Origin: NORP110 sp051251595
GTDB lineage: Bacteria; Pseudomonadota; Alphaproteobacteria; Rhodobacterales; Rhodobacteraceae
Assembly (NCBI GenBank): GCA_051251595.1
Contig: JBPOFA010000016.1
Coordinates: 1-64,000, forward strand
DNA: 64,000 nt
Reading direction: 5' to 3'
The position numbers were made by a program, and so were the translations under genes. A model generated the notes under the pieces. It did no database searches. It was not told where the DNA came from and saw nothing but the letters and a program-made list of their open reading frames with translations. Shown here piece by piece: positions 38,437 through 47,063 of this stretch. Each line of letters begins with the position of its first letter. The stretch's first letter is position 1.

Positions 38437-38464
38437 TAACGAAGTGCCTAATTCCAAGTTGGAC

Positions 38465-38484
38465 TTACGTTACCTTACGTAACC
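38465..38484. repeat. tandem 10-bp repeat upstream of the membrane protein gene
   Basis: Two copies of TTACGTWACC back to back (38465-38474 and 38475-38484, one mismatch), also forming an inverted repeat GTTAC/GTAAC. It lies 29 bp upstream of the gene start and could be a regulator site. Confidence 0.4.
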
Positions 38485-38933
38485 TGTCTAATGCCATCGC
38501 CAGTGTTCGTTTACAAGTGTTCTCCCGAGGACTGGTTCACCTAAATATCTTCGGGCAAAGGTTCCCTAATAAAACTTTGATTTTTGGCGCTGCCATGCAT
38601 AGGGCCTGATGACTGTGGGGATTTCACGGCAGCGATGATTGGCATTCTTTGGCACCGACCTGACCATATTTGCGCGTGTGCTTATTTGGTGTCGTCTTTC
38701 TTTCATGATCTGGGTCATGTGGCCCGTGTTGGTCCGACGAACTGATCGACGCAAACAGTGCTGGCGGCATTGGTTAACCGCTCGGGGGCATGTCAGGCGA
38801 TTTCAAGCCTGGCACCAGGGCACGTCGAATACCCGCCCCGGCACTGCGTCTTCAAGGTCTCAAGCATTTCGATCCAATCAACTGCAATGCCGGCGGCGAC
38901 GTGCTTAACCGATCAGATGTCTGGGCGACCTCG
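38485..38933. other. non-coding stretch, nothing recognised
   Basis: Several overlapping open frames exist on both strands, but none has a ribosome binding site or plausible protein composition. Given the truncated LysR fragment next to it, this may be decayed DNA. Confidence 0.45.
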
Positions 38934-39117
38934 TCATTCCAAATGTCCTGATTGCGGGATGGCGAGAAAGTAACGATAGTATTCTGTCCCGGCTTTTGGT
39001 TGCCATAGTATAAGTTCGTCCATTTCTGCGGTGTTGATCTTTGCTGCCGCCAAGGGGTGTTTTTCTGTTGGATTTTCAAGGTGGCACGACAAAGGATAGC
39101 TTAACAATTGTCCTGAC
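38934..39117 (-). pseudogene. LysR-type regulator fragment
   Basis: About 60 codons read in one minus-strand frame to a TGA at 38934-38936. They resemble the middle of a LysR substrate-binding domain, with the typical order HPLAAAKI, then DELILWQPKAG, then YYRYFLA. No DNA-binding domain or start codon exists, because the quinate-pathway gene ends just upstream at 39146. It is probably the remains of a regulator for that pathway, truncated by deletion. Confidence 0.5.
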
Positions 39118-39145
39118 CCCCACAGACACCGGTTTTGTATTCCCT

Positions 39146-41032
39146 TTACGACCTAGGAATTCCCTTGCCCCGCATCAGCCGCTTTTGCGCGGCGATCCTG
39201 AATGGTGCGTTTGGGGCGCCGAAACCGTCAAAGCGGCCACCGCGCTCGACGATTTCAAAGAACATGCCTTCTGCAAATGGCCGAGAGTAGAGCTGGAAAA
39301 AGGCGCCGTTTTCATCTTCGTCATATAAAATGTTGTGCCGTTGCATGCTGGCCAATTGATCCGGTGCGATGTCAAATCTTGCGGTCAGGTCGGCATAATA
39401 GTTTGCGGCCATCGGCAGTGATTGGAACCCGATATCTGCCAGTTTTTGAGCAGTCTCAAAGATCTCACTGCATTCAAAAGCGACGTGTTGGACGGGCGCG
39501 CCAAAGCTGTCAGCAAGGAAAGATCCGGCGAAGGTTCTATGCGTCTCTGCCCCGTTTAGGGTGATTTGGAACCCTTCGGATGCCGCCCGCAGCGCCTGGC
39601 TGCGCACCAAACCATCCGGGTCGGTCACGTCCACCATCGGCGCTTTTTGCATCGCAAATAGTGAGGTGTAGAACAGCGACCAGCTGAGCATTTCATCATA
39701 GGACATGGTCTGCGCGATATGGTCGATGCGCTTAAGGCCGACGCCTTGGGTGTCGGTGTCGGTCGCGACAAACTCTGTTGCCCAGACATCCGACAGGGAT
39801 TGAGAGCCGTCCAGAAAATGCAGGACACTGCCGCTGAGCCCACGAATGGCCGGGATTTCGATTTGTCCCGGGCTGAGGGGCTGGGAAAATGGCGCAGCCC
39901 CAAGCGCTTTGGCGCGTTCGACGGTGTCCTGAGCGGATGAAACCTCTAGCCCAATGTCATAGATGCTGGTGCCGCGTGTTGCATACATCGTCGCCGCAAG
40001 ATCGTCGTCTTCTTCATTGATAAGAATGCGGATCGCGCCTTGTTGCCACAGCGTTAAAGCCTTTGAGACATGCTGTCCCACTTGGGCAAAGCCCAAGGTT
40101 GAAATCAATTGTTCAAGTGCGCGCGCATCTGCGCCCTGGGCGGCAAATTCGATGAATGAAACGCCTTGAACATCAACATTGGCGGGGAGGGGGGGCAGAT
40201 CAATTGCCAGAGTCGGTTCAGCGCGACGCACATCGTCCATCAGGTTGATCAAGGAACGGTAACCATCACGGGCCACAGCTTTTGGGCTGCCCCCCCGAAA
40301 CTGGTCGTTGAAGATTTCCAGGCTGATAGGGCCTGAATATCCTGTCGCCATCAAGGCGCGGGTGAAGGCGGTGACGTCAAGGTCGCCTTCACCGGGCATG
40401 TTTCGAAAGTGCCGGGACCAATAGAGCAGGTCCATTTCAATGCGTGGGGCATCTGCGAATTGCGCAAAGAAAATCCGATCTCCGGGAATGCGTCGGATTG
40501 TGTCGGGATCGATGTTGCGGCCAAGGGTGTGGAAACTGTCCAGGATCAGGCCGATATTGGGATGATCGGCGCGGCGCACAATTTCCCAAGCGTCGCGATG
40601 GTCGTTGACGTGCTTGCCCCAGGCCAGGGCCTCATACCCGACGCGAATGCCTTGGGTCGCTGCGATCTCTCCCAATTGGGCGAAATCATCTGCGGTGCGA
40701 TCGACGCCGCCCAGGCTTTGCGGATGGACGCTGGAACAGAACAGCACAAGATCGGTGCCCAAGTCTTGCATCAGATCGAATTTACGCTTGGCCCGGTCAA
40801 AGGCCTTTTCGCGCAACTTGCCAGGAAGCCCTTCGAAATCGCGGAACGGTTGGAAAAGTGTGATCTCTAACCCGTGGTCGCGGATCATCTGCCCCACATC
40901 ACGCGGGCTGCCGTCATCTGCGATGAAATCCTGTTCAAAGATTTCGACCCCGTCAAAACCCGCGTTCGAAATCGCTTCCAGTTTTTGGCGAAGATTGCCG
41001 GAAACCGACACGGTCGCGATTGATGTTTTCAT
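39146..41032 (-). CDS. 3-dehydroshikimate dehydratase with HPPD-like C-terminal domain (QsuB/QuiC type)
   Basis: A two-domain enzyme of 628 aa. The N-terminal xylose-isomerase-like TIM barrel (about 1-270) converts 3-dehydroshikimate to protocatechuate; metal ligands can be seen in GYEALAW, LDSFH and SLEIFND. The C-terminal half (about 290-610) is like 4-hydroxyphenylpyruvate dioxygenase, with ligand residues in RIDHIAQ, VQHVAFE and FFEIVE. This fused arrangement is known from QsuB/QuiC1. ATG 41032 overlaps the stop of the dehydrogenase gene (ATGA), so the two work in quinate/shikimate degradation. Confidence 0.88.
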   Translation of the reverse strand: MKTSIATVSVSGNLRQKLEAISNAGFDGVEIFEQDFIADDGSPRDVGQMIRDHGLEITLFQPFRDFEGLPGKLREKAFDRAKRKFDLMQDLGTDLVLFCSSVHPQSLGGVDRTADDFAQLGEIAATQGIRVGYEALAWGKHVNDHRDAWEIVRRADHPNIGLILDSFHTLGRNIDPDTIRRIPGDRIFFAQFADAPRIEMDLLYWSRHFRNMPGEGDLDVTAFTRALMATGYSGPISLEIFNDQFRGGSPKAVARDGYRSLINLMDDVRRAEPTLAIDLPPLPANVDVQGVSFIEFAAQGADARALEQLISTLGFAQVGQHVSKALTLWQQGAIRILINEEDDDLAATMYATRGTSIYDIGLEVSSAQDTVERAKALGAAPFSQPLSPGQIEIPAIRGLSGSVLHFLDGSQSLSDVWATEFVATDTDTQGVGLKRIDHIAQTMSYDEMLSWSLFYTSLFAMQKAPMVDVTDPDGLVRSQALRAASEGFQITLNGAETHRTFAGSFLADSFGAPVQHVAFECSEIFETAQKLADIGFQSLPMAANYYADLTARFDIAPDQLASMQRHNILYDEDENGAFFQLYSRPFAEGMFFEIVERGGRFDGFGAPNAPFRIAAQKRLMRGKGIPRS

Positions 41033-41880
41033 TGGATACCCCCGGTGCGCTGCAAATCCTGGCGCAGTTGGATCTCGTTGATCGGGCGCTTTGTGAAAAG
41101 AGCCCAAGCATGGACGCCCTGGTGGAAAAACAGTTCCCAGCCTGAAATGAACTGCAGCCCTTGCTGCACAGCATCAGACGAAAACTGTGTGTCGACAGGT
41201 GTGTAAACGGCATCAAAGGCCCAAGCCGCGCCTGACATTTGGCTTGCGGGCAGGGGGGTGCCTTCGGACCCCACCATGCCGACGGGTGTGCAATTGATCA
41301 GGCCAGCCGCCCCCGTGGCGCATGTGTCCAAAGTGTCTGCCGTTGTGATGTTGACGTCCGGCGCTGCGGTTTTCAGGGCGGTTGCAAGCTCTTTTGCCTT
41401 GCTGATGTCCCGATCCATCAGACAAAGGTCTTTGGTCCCCAGTGCTGCAAGCCCGAAGGCAACAGCCCGTCCAACGCCGCCTGTCCCGATCAGCAGGACA
41501 GGGCCTGTTTCTGCTTCGCCACGCGCGGCGCGATAGGCGGCGATGAAACCGGAATAATCGGTGTTGTACCCGACGGCACCATCCACCTCGAAGACGACGG
41601 TGTTTGTGGCCCCAATGGCGCGGACCAGCGGATCATCTATCCGCAACATCTCTACCACGGCTTCTTTGTAAGGGTAGGTGACGTTGATGCCGCGATAGCC
41701 GGTATTGCGGCAATGCTGGAACACTTGCTTTAGCGACATCCCCAGCTCTGCCGGGACCAACCGATCATAGGTCACCGAAAGGCCATTTTGCGCGCCAGCC
41801 AGCCGGTGCAGTCGCGGCGAAAGCGACTGTGCGATATTGTCGCCGATCAGGCCGAGCTGGAGAGTTGACGCAGAAAACAT
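41029..41880 (-). CDS. shikimate/quinate dehydrogenase family protein
   Basis: An AroE-family NAD(P)-dependent dehydrogenase of 283 aa. It has the substrate segment SLSPRLH (about 19-25), the catalytic lysine in NVTYPYKEAV (about 70), the conserved NTDYSGF (about 107) and the dinucleotide motif GTGGVGRA (about 133). The usual biosynthetic AroE is likely elsewhere; coupling to the dehydroshikimate dehydratase indicates a catabolic quinate or shikimate dehydrogenase (QuiB/QsuD-like). It is the first gene of this unit. Confidence 0.87.
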   Translation of the reverse strand: MFSASTLQLGLIGDNIAQSLSPRLHRLAGAQNGLSVTYDRLVPAELGMSLKQVFQHCRNTGYRGINVTYPYKEAVVEMLRIDDPLVRAIGATNTVVFEVDGAVGYNTDYSGFIAAYRAARGEAETGPVLLIGTGGVGRAVAFGLAALGTKDLCLMDRDISKAKELATALKTAAPDVNITTADTLDTCATGAAGLINCTPVGMVGSEGTPLPASQMSGAAWAFDAVYTPVDTQFSSDAVQQGLQFISGWELFFHQGVHAWALFTKRPINEIQLRQDLQRTGGIQ

Positions 41881-42180
41881 GCAAATTTCCTTTGGGGCAT
41901 TTTGACCGAGGTGTTTTGACTTAGATGAACAGTATCATCGGGCGCCCCTAAAGATGCCCTTGCTGTAGTATAACGTCAAATGCCGTTTTGTATGTTTTAT
42001 TAACTTTGGGTTATTTCAGTGCTGGGGGAGGCCGCGTGAACTGGCGCTGATGGCAACACTGGCTTTTTCAGTTAGAGGCGGGTGCGTGGTTGCTTTGCGG
42101 ACAAAGCACCACTTCGCTGGATCTGCGCCAAGGGCTGCTTTCTCAATCGGGAACTGACAAACAATCTGGGGAAAGATACA
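41881..42180. other. promoter region of the quinate unit and non-coding DNA
   Basis: About 300 bp. The AT-rich segment 41960-42010 contains ATAACG-N8-CGTT, an imperfect inverted repeat that could be a LysR-type site for the dehydrogenase operon. The remainder has no supported gene. Confidence 0.4.
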
Positions 42181-42240
42181 CGCAATGAACTTTGCAAACT
42201 ACCGAAATGGTGGCGCAGCAGCGAATGGCGGCTAAGAGCC
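42181..42240 (-). repeat. dispersed intergenic repeat, copy 1
   Basis: Ends with CGGCTAAGAGCC and contains AATGAACTTTGC and GCAGCAGCGAAT. The reverse complement of 45929-45986 shares all three blocks in the same order, with a variable middle. The two copies are inverted relative to each other and 3.7 kb apart. Confidence 0.6.
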
Positions 42241-42245
42241 CAAAC

Positions 42246-42800
42246 CTACCCGCGCCCCTTATCTTTTACTGCGAACTCAGACTGTCTAACGCCAGAACGC
42301 CAGCATTCCAAAATTGACTCTGCATTTTCTACTACGCTTGCTTCGCTGTTCACTTCGATATCGTAGACGCGACCAGAATGGACGGTATGAAAGTCTTGTT
42401 CGGCACTGCCTATAGGACGGTCACCTCGAGCTAGCTCGCGAATTTTCAGTTCGTCCAATTCGCAATGCAATCCCACAAAGAAAACATCGAACGGTGCTAG
42501 CAAATTCTTCAACTTAGGAACCCATTCAGGCGTGTCCAGAATATGTTCGACAATCAGGTTGTTACCTGCTTTGGCATATGAAGCTAGCGAAGCGTGAAAG
42601 CCATCAAAGAAGGGCTTACGCAAGTCAGACCAAAGGAACTCTTCTCGATTTATTCGTTCAGTCGGCAGAACGCCGCTGTCGCGCAGGTGATCTATTGAGA
42701 TATGCAAGAACGGGACCTCAATCAATCCTTGGATCGCCTTTGCTGTTGTGGATTTTCCGCTACTTGAAGGGCCGTGCAGGATAATGATCTGACCATTCAT
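42246..42800 (-). CDS. chloramphenicol phosphotransferase-like kinase (CPT family)
   Basis: A P-loop small-molecule kinase of 184 aa. Walker A is GPSSSGKST (residues 10-18), and the C-terminal pattern RGDRPIGSAEQDFHTVH followed by YDIEV matches the CPT-like family, whose founding member phosphorylates chloramphenicol. GGGAGG precedes ATG 42800. Whether this protein acts on an antibiotic is not known; the natural target of most family members is unknown. It sits in a patch of accessory genes next to a dispersed repeat. Confidence 0.8.
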   Translation of the reverse strand: MNGQIIILHGPSSSGKSTTAKAIQGLIEVPFLHISIDHLRDSGVLPTERINREEFLWSDLRKPFFDGFHASLASYAKAGNNLIVEHILDTPEWVPKLKNLLAPFDVFFVGLHCELDELKIRELARGDRPIGSAEQDFHTVHSGRVYDIEVNSEASVVENAESILECWRSGVRQSEFAVKDKGRG

Positions 42801-42937
42801 CACGGCCTCCCAAGATGTCGATGTGGCTACAGTTTTACATTGTCATTGGCCAAAGGGGAACAACAGACAACACAAGAACAACAGGCATAACAGTTTGAGC
42901 GCGTATCGGAAGCATGAGTCAGAAAATTACTAGACAC

Positions 42938-42971
42938 ATGACACTATGTCATTTTATTTGACAGTATGTCA
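42938..42971. promoter_or_regulatory. twin palindromic operators of the TetR gene
   Basis: ATGACA-CTA-TGTCAT (42938-42952) and TGACA-GTA-TGTCA (42959-42971). The centres are 20 bp apart, two helical turns. The second site includes the annotated start codon ATG (42966), so binding would block transcription or the start itself. Confidence 0.7.
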
Positions 42972-43637
42972 GTTATTCAAGGCACACCAAGAATCCGTCG
43001 CGACTTGCAACCCAGCAAGTCCGCCCTGACGCGTTCACGGATACTGGATGCGGGCCATGAGTTCCTTGCGACGCGGCCATTTCGCGAAATGTCGGTTGGC
43101 GCTCTTATGAAGAATACGGAGGTTAGTCGCCCAACCTTCTATCAATACTTCAAGGACGTTCATGAATTGATGGAGGCGCTGCTTGAAGAGGTGAAGAGCG
43201 GTATCCTAGAGGGTGCGCAGGCGTGGTTTGCAAATGAAGGCGAACCGCTTGCAGAACTTCAAAAAAGCCTCTCAGCACTCGTTGAGGTGGGAGTCTCCCA
43301 CGGAAGTATCTTGAAGGCAGTGGCGGATGCAGCCCCCGGCGATGCGCGGCTCGAAGCGGCGTGGAATACCTTTCTCGCGTCATTTGACGATGTTGTGGCC
43401 TCGCAGATCACGCACCACCAGTCATTGGGCATTACCCCCAAGTTTGATCCGCTGCCGGTGGCGTACGCGCTGAACCGTATGGATGCGGGCGTCCTGATCC
43501 ATGCATTCGGCACCCAGCACAAGGCCGACAAGGCAGAGGTGCTAAGCGCCATCACGCAGATTTGGATTTCGACACTCTACCCGGACTATCCGGAAAGCCG
43601 GACCCATCGCGAAGATCGAGTCAGCAACAAAACTTAG
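42966..43637 (+). CDS. TetR-family transcriptional regulator
   Basis: A 223-residue repressor with an N-terminal TetR DNA-binding domain (about 20-70; MSVGALMKNTEVSRPTFYQYF contains the recognition helix VSRPTFYQYF) and a helical ligand domain. No ribosome binding site precedes ATG 42966, which lies inside a palindrome; either the mRNA is leaderless or the true start is elsewhere, although no better in-frame ATG is present before the domain. It is followed after 34 bp by a DUF1254 gene that it probably controls. Confidence 0.87.
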   Translation: MSVIQGTPRIRRDLQPSKSALTRSRILDAGHEFLATRPFREMSVGALMKNTEVSRPTFYQYFKDVHELMEALLEEVKSGILEGAQAWFANEGEPLAELQKSLSALVEVGVSHGSILKAVADAAPGDARLEAAWNTFLASFDDVVASQITHHQSLGITPKFDPLPVAYALNRMDAGVLIHAFGTQHKADKAEVLSAITQIWISTLYPDYPESRTHREDRVSNKT

Positions 43638-43671
43638 GACAACTCCCTAAATTCATTGAAAGGAAAAATGA

Positions 43672-44691
43672 ATGAAACCGACTATAAGAACAATCGCGCT
43701 AACGGCCTCTGGCAGTCTCCTTGCTTTCGTTTCAGCGGCGCAAGCGGACCAAGTGACAGTCAACATGGACAACTATCCAGTTGTCGAAACGAACCGTCAA
43801 ATGGGTGTTACATTAAAAGCCGCCGGTGACATAAACATGTTCACACATAACCGAAATGTGCCCCCTGTCGACGATCAACCCGTAATCCGTATGAACCGGG
43901 ACACTCTTTATTCTAGGGCCGTCGTCAACGCCTCTATGGGCGCACATGTGACTATACCCGACGCCGGAGATCGCTATATTTCCCTAATGTATCTCGATGA
44001 CAACCATCGGGTCTACGACATGGTTTATGGGCCGGGGAAACACGGCATTCCGGCCTACAGTGACTTCATGTGGGTTCTTGTCCGAATTGGTGTCGAGTCC
44101 GGTGACGCGGCGGACCTTGCCGAAATCAACGCGCTTCAGGACATGCTTGAAATAAATGCAGCCAGTGACGCCCCCTTTGCCCCTATTGACTACGACCAAC
44201 AGTCTCTTGAACAAACCCACGCTGCAATTCTCGAGAAGTTTGCGGCTTCAGGGATTTTGGACACCGAACAGATGTTCGGAACCGAGGACTACACCGATCC
44301 AGACCGGTATCTGATGGGGTCGGCCATTGGCTGGGGCGGTGCGACATGGAAGGACAATATCTATCAGTTCTCCAAGTTTTTCGAGGGTGAGGAATGCCAG
44401 TCCACAACTTTTGAAGACCCAAATAACGTCGGCGGTTTCTGGTCGGTGACCGTCTACGACAAAGATGGCTTCATGTTTGATGAAGTTGCAAATGTAAATT
44501 CCAACGTTGCGACGCCAAATGACGACGGCACGTTTACAGTTCACTTCGGCTGTGGCGACGATGCGGTGAACAACATTCCGGTAAAGAACGATACCGGCGC
44601 TTGGAACGCGGCCATGCGTCACTACACCCCGTCAGATGCGGTTGCGAGCGGTCAGATCAAGCCTTTGCCCGACATCGCGCCGGTAAAGTAG
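43672..44691 (+). CDS. exported DUF1254/DUF1214-domain protein
   Basis: A 339-residue protein with a Sec signal peptide ending at AQA-DQ (about residue 25). The N-terminal DUF1254 part includes RMNRDTLYS (about 74-82), and the C-terminal DUF1214 part includes FWSVTVYDKDGFM (about 260). Proteins of this family are periplasmic, and their role is not established; several are induced by aromatic or antibiotic-like compounds. AAAGGA lies before the ATG. It sits downstream of a TetR gene with twin operators, so it is probably induced by a small molecule. A clear terminator follows. Confidence 0.85.
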   Translation: MKPTIRTIALTASGSLLAFVSAAQADQVTVNMDNYPVVETNRQMGVTLKAAGDINMFTHNRNVPPVDDQPVIRMNRDTLYSRAVVNASMGAHVTIPDAGDRYISLMYLDDNHRVYDMVYGPGKHGIPAYSDFMWVLVRIGVESGDAADLAEINALQDMLEINAASDAPFAPIDYDQQSLEQTHAAILEKFAASGILDTEQMFGTEDYTDPDRYLMGSAIGWGGATWKDNIYQFSKFFEGEECQSTTFEDPNNVGGFWSVTVYDKDGFMFDEVANVNSNVATPNDDGTFTVHFGCGDDAVNNIPVKNDTGAWNAAMRHYTPSDAVASGQIKPLPDIAPVK

Positions 44692-44714
44692 GGCACGATT
44701 CGGACGAGAAGACA

Positions 44715-44742
44715 GGCGGAGGCAGTTATGCCTCAGCCTTTT
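44715..44742 (+). terminator. rho-independent terminator after the DUF1254 gene
   Basis: Stem GGC-G-GAGGCA, loop GTTA, TGCCTC-A-GCC, followed by TTTT (44739-44742). It lies 23 bp after the stop codon. Confidence 0.8.
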
Positions 44743-44984
44743 ATGGCAACAGCAAGCGGGGATAGAGAAACTGGGAGGTGTACGGTCGGCAAGATCATAA
44801 ACTCTGTAGCGAGTGCTGACGAGTTAGCACTATGGGCTTGAAGCGATCGACCAAGTCAGCAGTCTTCACACAACCTACGCTTGTGAGACACAAACCATTT
44901 GCAACAGCTTTTTTTGATTTTGGCACGTATTTGGCCGCCGTCGCCAAACCAGACATTCGCTAACCCGCAGCATTCCTTCAATTT
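44743..44984. other. non-coding DNA left of the insertion element
   Basis: 242 bp without a supported gene between the terminator and the left inverted repeat. The last 35 bp contain ATTCGCT and GCAGCATT (44954-44974), recalling the dispersed repeat and possibly a partial third copy. Confidence 0.4.
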
Positions 44985-45933
44985 GGGCTTATTTTGTTGA
45001 AAAACTCTTCCTTGATCGAGGCATGATGTGCTGAATCAATTCCCTTATCGAACGGAAGGATTGGCCGATGTTAGGGCCTAGGCAAGAGGCACAGGCGGCT
45101 TTGTTCTACGAGTTTTCACTGGAAGATCACGTCCCTCAAGATCACCTGCTGCGTTCGATTGATCGGTTTGTTGACCTGAGCGACATCAGACAGTTTTTGG
45201 CTGAGTTTTACAGCCACACAGGTCGCCCATCGATTGATCCTGAGCTGCTGATCCGGATGCTGCTGGTGGGGTACTGCTTTGGAATCCGGTCTGAACGTCG
45301 GCTGTGTGAAGAGGTGCATTTGAACTTGGCGTATCGTTGGTTTTGTCGCCTCGACCTGTCTGATCCGATACCAAACCATTCGACCTTCTCAAAGAACAGA
45401 CATGGGCGTTTCCGGGAAAGCAAACTGCTGCGACATCTGTTTGAGAAGACCGTCGCTCGCTGCATCGAAGAAGGGCTCGCCAGCGGGCAGCGTATGGCAG
45501 TCGATGCCAGTCTGATTGAAGCGGACGCCAACAAACAGAACTCCACTCCAAAGAAAGAATGGGATGCGTCGACCATTGATATCGCTGATGCGCGCAAGAT
45601 CACCCGCGAGGAGCACGAAGATGCGCGTCAAGTCGCCAGGGATCTGGCCAAAACCGAAGAGTACCAGATTGCGATGAAGCTCAGAAAGAAAGTTGAGATG
45701 CTCTTTGCCCACCTCAAACGCATTCTCGGGCTGGGACGATTGCGATTACGCGGCCCATGCGGTGCAAAGGACGAATTTCTCCTCGCCACCACCGCCCAGA
45801 ACCTCCGCAAACTCGCCAAGATCCTTCCTGCACCGCAGCAACCGCGCAAAGCCTGACAAGGAGGGCGCTCGCCCATCGTTCAGAGCGCTAATTTCTGCGC
45901 CCGCAACACATTGTTTTTCAACAGAATCGGCTC
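44985..45933 (+). mobile_element. IS1182-type insertion element with internally deleted transposase
   Basis: A 949-bp element bounded by imperfect 21-bp inverted repeats: 44985-45005 and 45913-45933 match at 17 of 21 positions, sharing TGTTGAAAAAC on the inner side. A full element of this type is about 1.6 kb, so this copy has lost some 600 bp from the middle of the transposase. The right end overlaps the dispersed repeat at 45929. No target duplication is obvious. Confidence 0.7.
45068..45856 (+). CDS. IS1182-family transposase with in-frame internal deletion
   Basis: A 262-residue reading frame. Residues 1-175 match the N-terminal part of IS1182-type transposases (GRPSIDPELLIRMLLVGYCFGI, with DASLIEADANK containing the first catalytic Asp). 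The rest is the C-terminal tail (RKKVEMLFAHLKRIL, with the catalytic Glu). Roughly 190 residues that carry the second Asp are missing, yet the frame stays open. GGAAGGA precedes the ATG. The product is almost certainly inactive in transposition. Confidence 0.8.
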   Translation: MLGPRQEAQAALFYEFSLEDHVPQDHLLRSIDRFVDLSDIRQFLAEFYSHTGRPSIDPELLIRMLLVGYCFGIRSERRLCEEVHLNLAYRWFCRLDLSDPIPNHSTFSKNRHGRFRESKLLRHLFEKTVARCIEEGLASGQRMAVDASLIEADANKQNSTPKKEWDASTIDIADARKITREEHEDARQVARDLAKTEEYQIAMKLRKKVEMLFAHLKRILGLGRLRLRGPCGAKDEFLLATTAQNLRKLAKILPAPQQPRKA

Positions 45934-45986
45934 TTAGCCGAAATTCGCTACTGCGGCAGAGTCTAGATGGCTCGCAAAGTTCATTG
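45929..45986 (+). repeat. dispersed intergenic repeat, copy 2
   Basis: GGCTCTTAGCCG, ATTCGCTACTGC and GCAAAGTTCATT occur in the same order as in the reverse complement of copy 1 (42181-42240). It directly abuts the right end of the insertion element. Confidence 0.6.
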
Positions 45987-46124
45987 AATGAATTTCTCCC
46001 GAGATTGGCGGAGTTTTGACGATGTCTGCAAGCTGGGCGTCAGCGGGCGCGCGCGTGCATTTTGCGTGAATGCAGCCCCAACCTCTTGGCCAACACCAAA
46101 CATATTCTGATGAATGGTCCTGCC

Positions 46125-47042
46125 CTAGGCGCGGGTCTGCCAATGGGTTGACGCCTCTGACAATTCTTTGCGGAATTGCCGGATCGCGTAGTCGGAAAAA
46201 TTCGACATGACGCGGCCCTTTTTGGACACAGAATATATCGTGATCGGGGCGCTCTTGACCAACGGACGGCGGACCAATCCGGGCATGTAGACTTCTGCCA
46301 CAGAGAATTCGTCGATCAACGCCACGCCCAGACCATGGCGCACCAGGCTGACCACGGTTTGGGCGAAACGTCCGCGCATTGAATAAGTCGGGTCGATCCC
46401 TGCATCGTGAAACGGTTTGGCTACGATCGCCCCGTAAGGGTCGTCCTCATCGACGCCGATCAGGGATTCTTTGGCCACGTCCTCTACCCTCAGTTCATCT
46501 TGCTGGGCCAGCTTATGTCCCTCTGGCAAAATGGCCACGATTTTACCGGTGGCGATTTCAGTGTTTTCAATCGCCGGGTTTTCAAGCGCAGAGCTCATGA
46601 TCACGAACTCGCCGCGCTCTAGCAACAGATAGTCCAGCGTTTCCTCGATCTTCAGGATGTTCAGGTCAATAAACAGATCGGGATAGCGCCGCCGGATGGT
46701 GCGCGTGGCGCGCGCGGCGATGAATTGCGCGACCGAAGGGGCAGAGGCAAAGGACAGCCGGACGTCTTTCCCTTTCTTTAGAGAGCCGAGTGCGTTTTGC
46801 AGGTTTCCGACACCCTTGTAGACTTCGCGGATCTGGTCAAAGACCGGCCCCGCTTCAACGGCGGGAACGAACAGCCCTGCACGCCGTTCGAAAAGCCGGA
46901 TGCCAAGGGATTCTTCGGTATGTTTGATCAGGCGGCTTACCCCGGGTGCGGAGACGCCCAGATGTTCTGCGGCCCCGTTGATTGTGCCGCGCAGCATCAG
47001 GGCCTGGATCATTTCAACCTGACGAAGTGTAATATCGTGCAT
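46125..47042 (-). CDS. LysR-family transcriptional regulator
   Basis: A 305-residue LTTR with the winged HTH at residues 5-64 (GAAEHLGVSAPGVSRLIKH) and a substrate-binding domain. It is transcribed away from tctCBA, with a 158-bp gap carrying a T-N11-A palindrome. It probably activates the tripartite tricarboxylate transporter in response to its substrate. Confidence 0.92.
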   Translation of the reverse strand: MHDITLRQVEMIQALMLRGTINGAAEHLGVSAPGVSRLIKHTEESLGIRLFERRAGLFVPAVEAGPVFDQIREVYKGVGNLQNALGSLKKGKDVRLSFASAPSVAQFIAARATRTIRRRYPDLFIDLNILKIEETLDYLLLERGEFVIMSSALENPAIENTEIATGKIVAILPEGHKLAQQDELRVEDVAKESLIGVDEDDPYGAIVAKPFHDAGIDPTYSMRGRFAQTVVSLVRHGLGVALIDEFSVAEVYMPGLVRRPLVKSAPITIYSVSKKGRVMSNFSDYAIRQFRKELSEASTHWQTRA

Positions 47043-47063
47043 GATGCAAATGCTCTATTGGGT

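Noticed and set aside
42246..42800. Chloramphenicol resistance gene
   Set aside because: Only family-level similarity is seen; most family members have unknown targets, so a resistance claim is not supported.
45068..45856. Functional autonomous transposase
   Set aside because: The middle of the protein containing the second catalytic Asp is missing.
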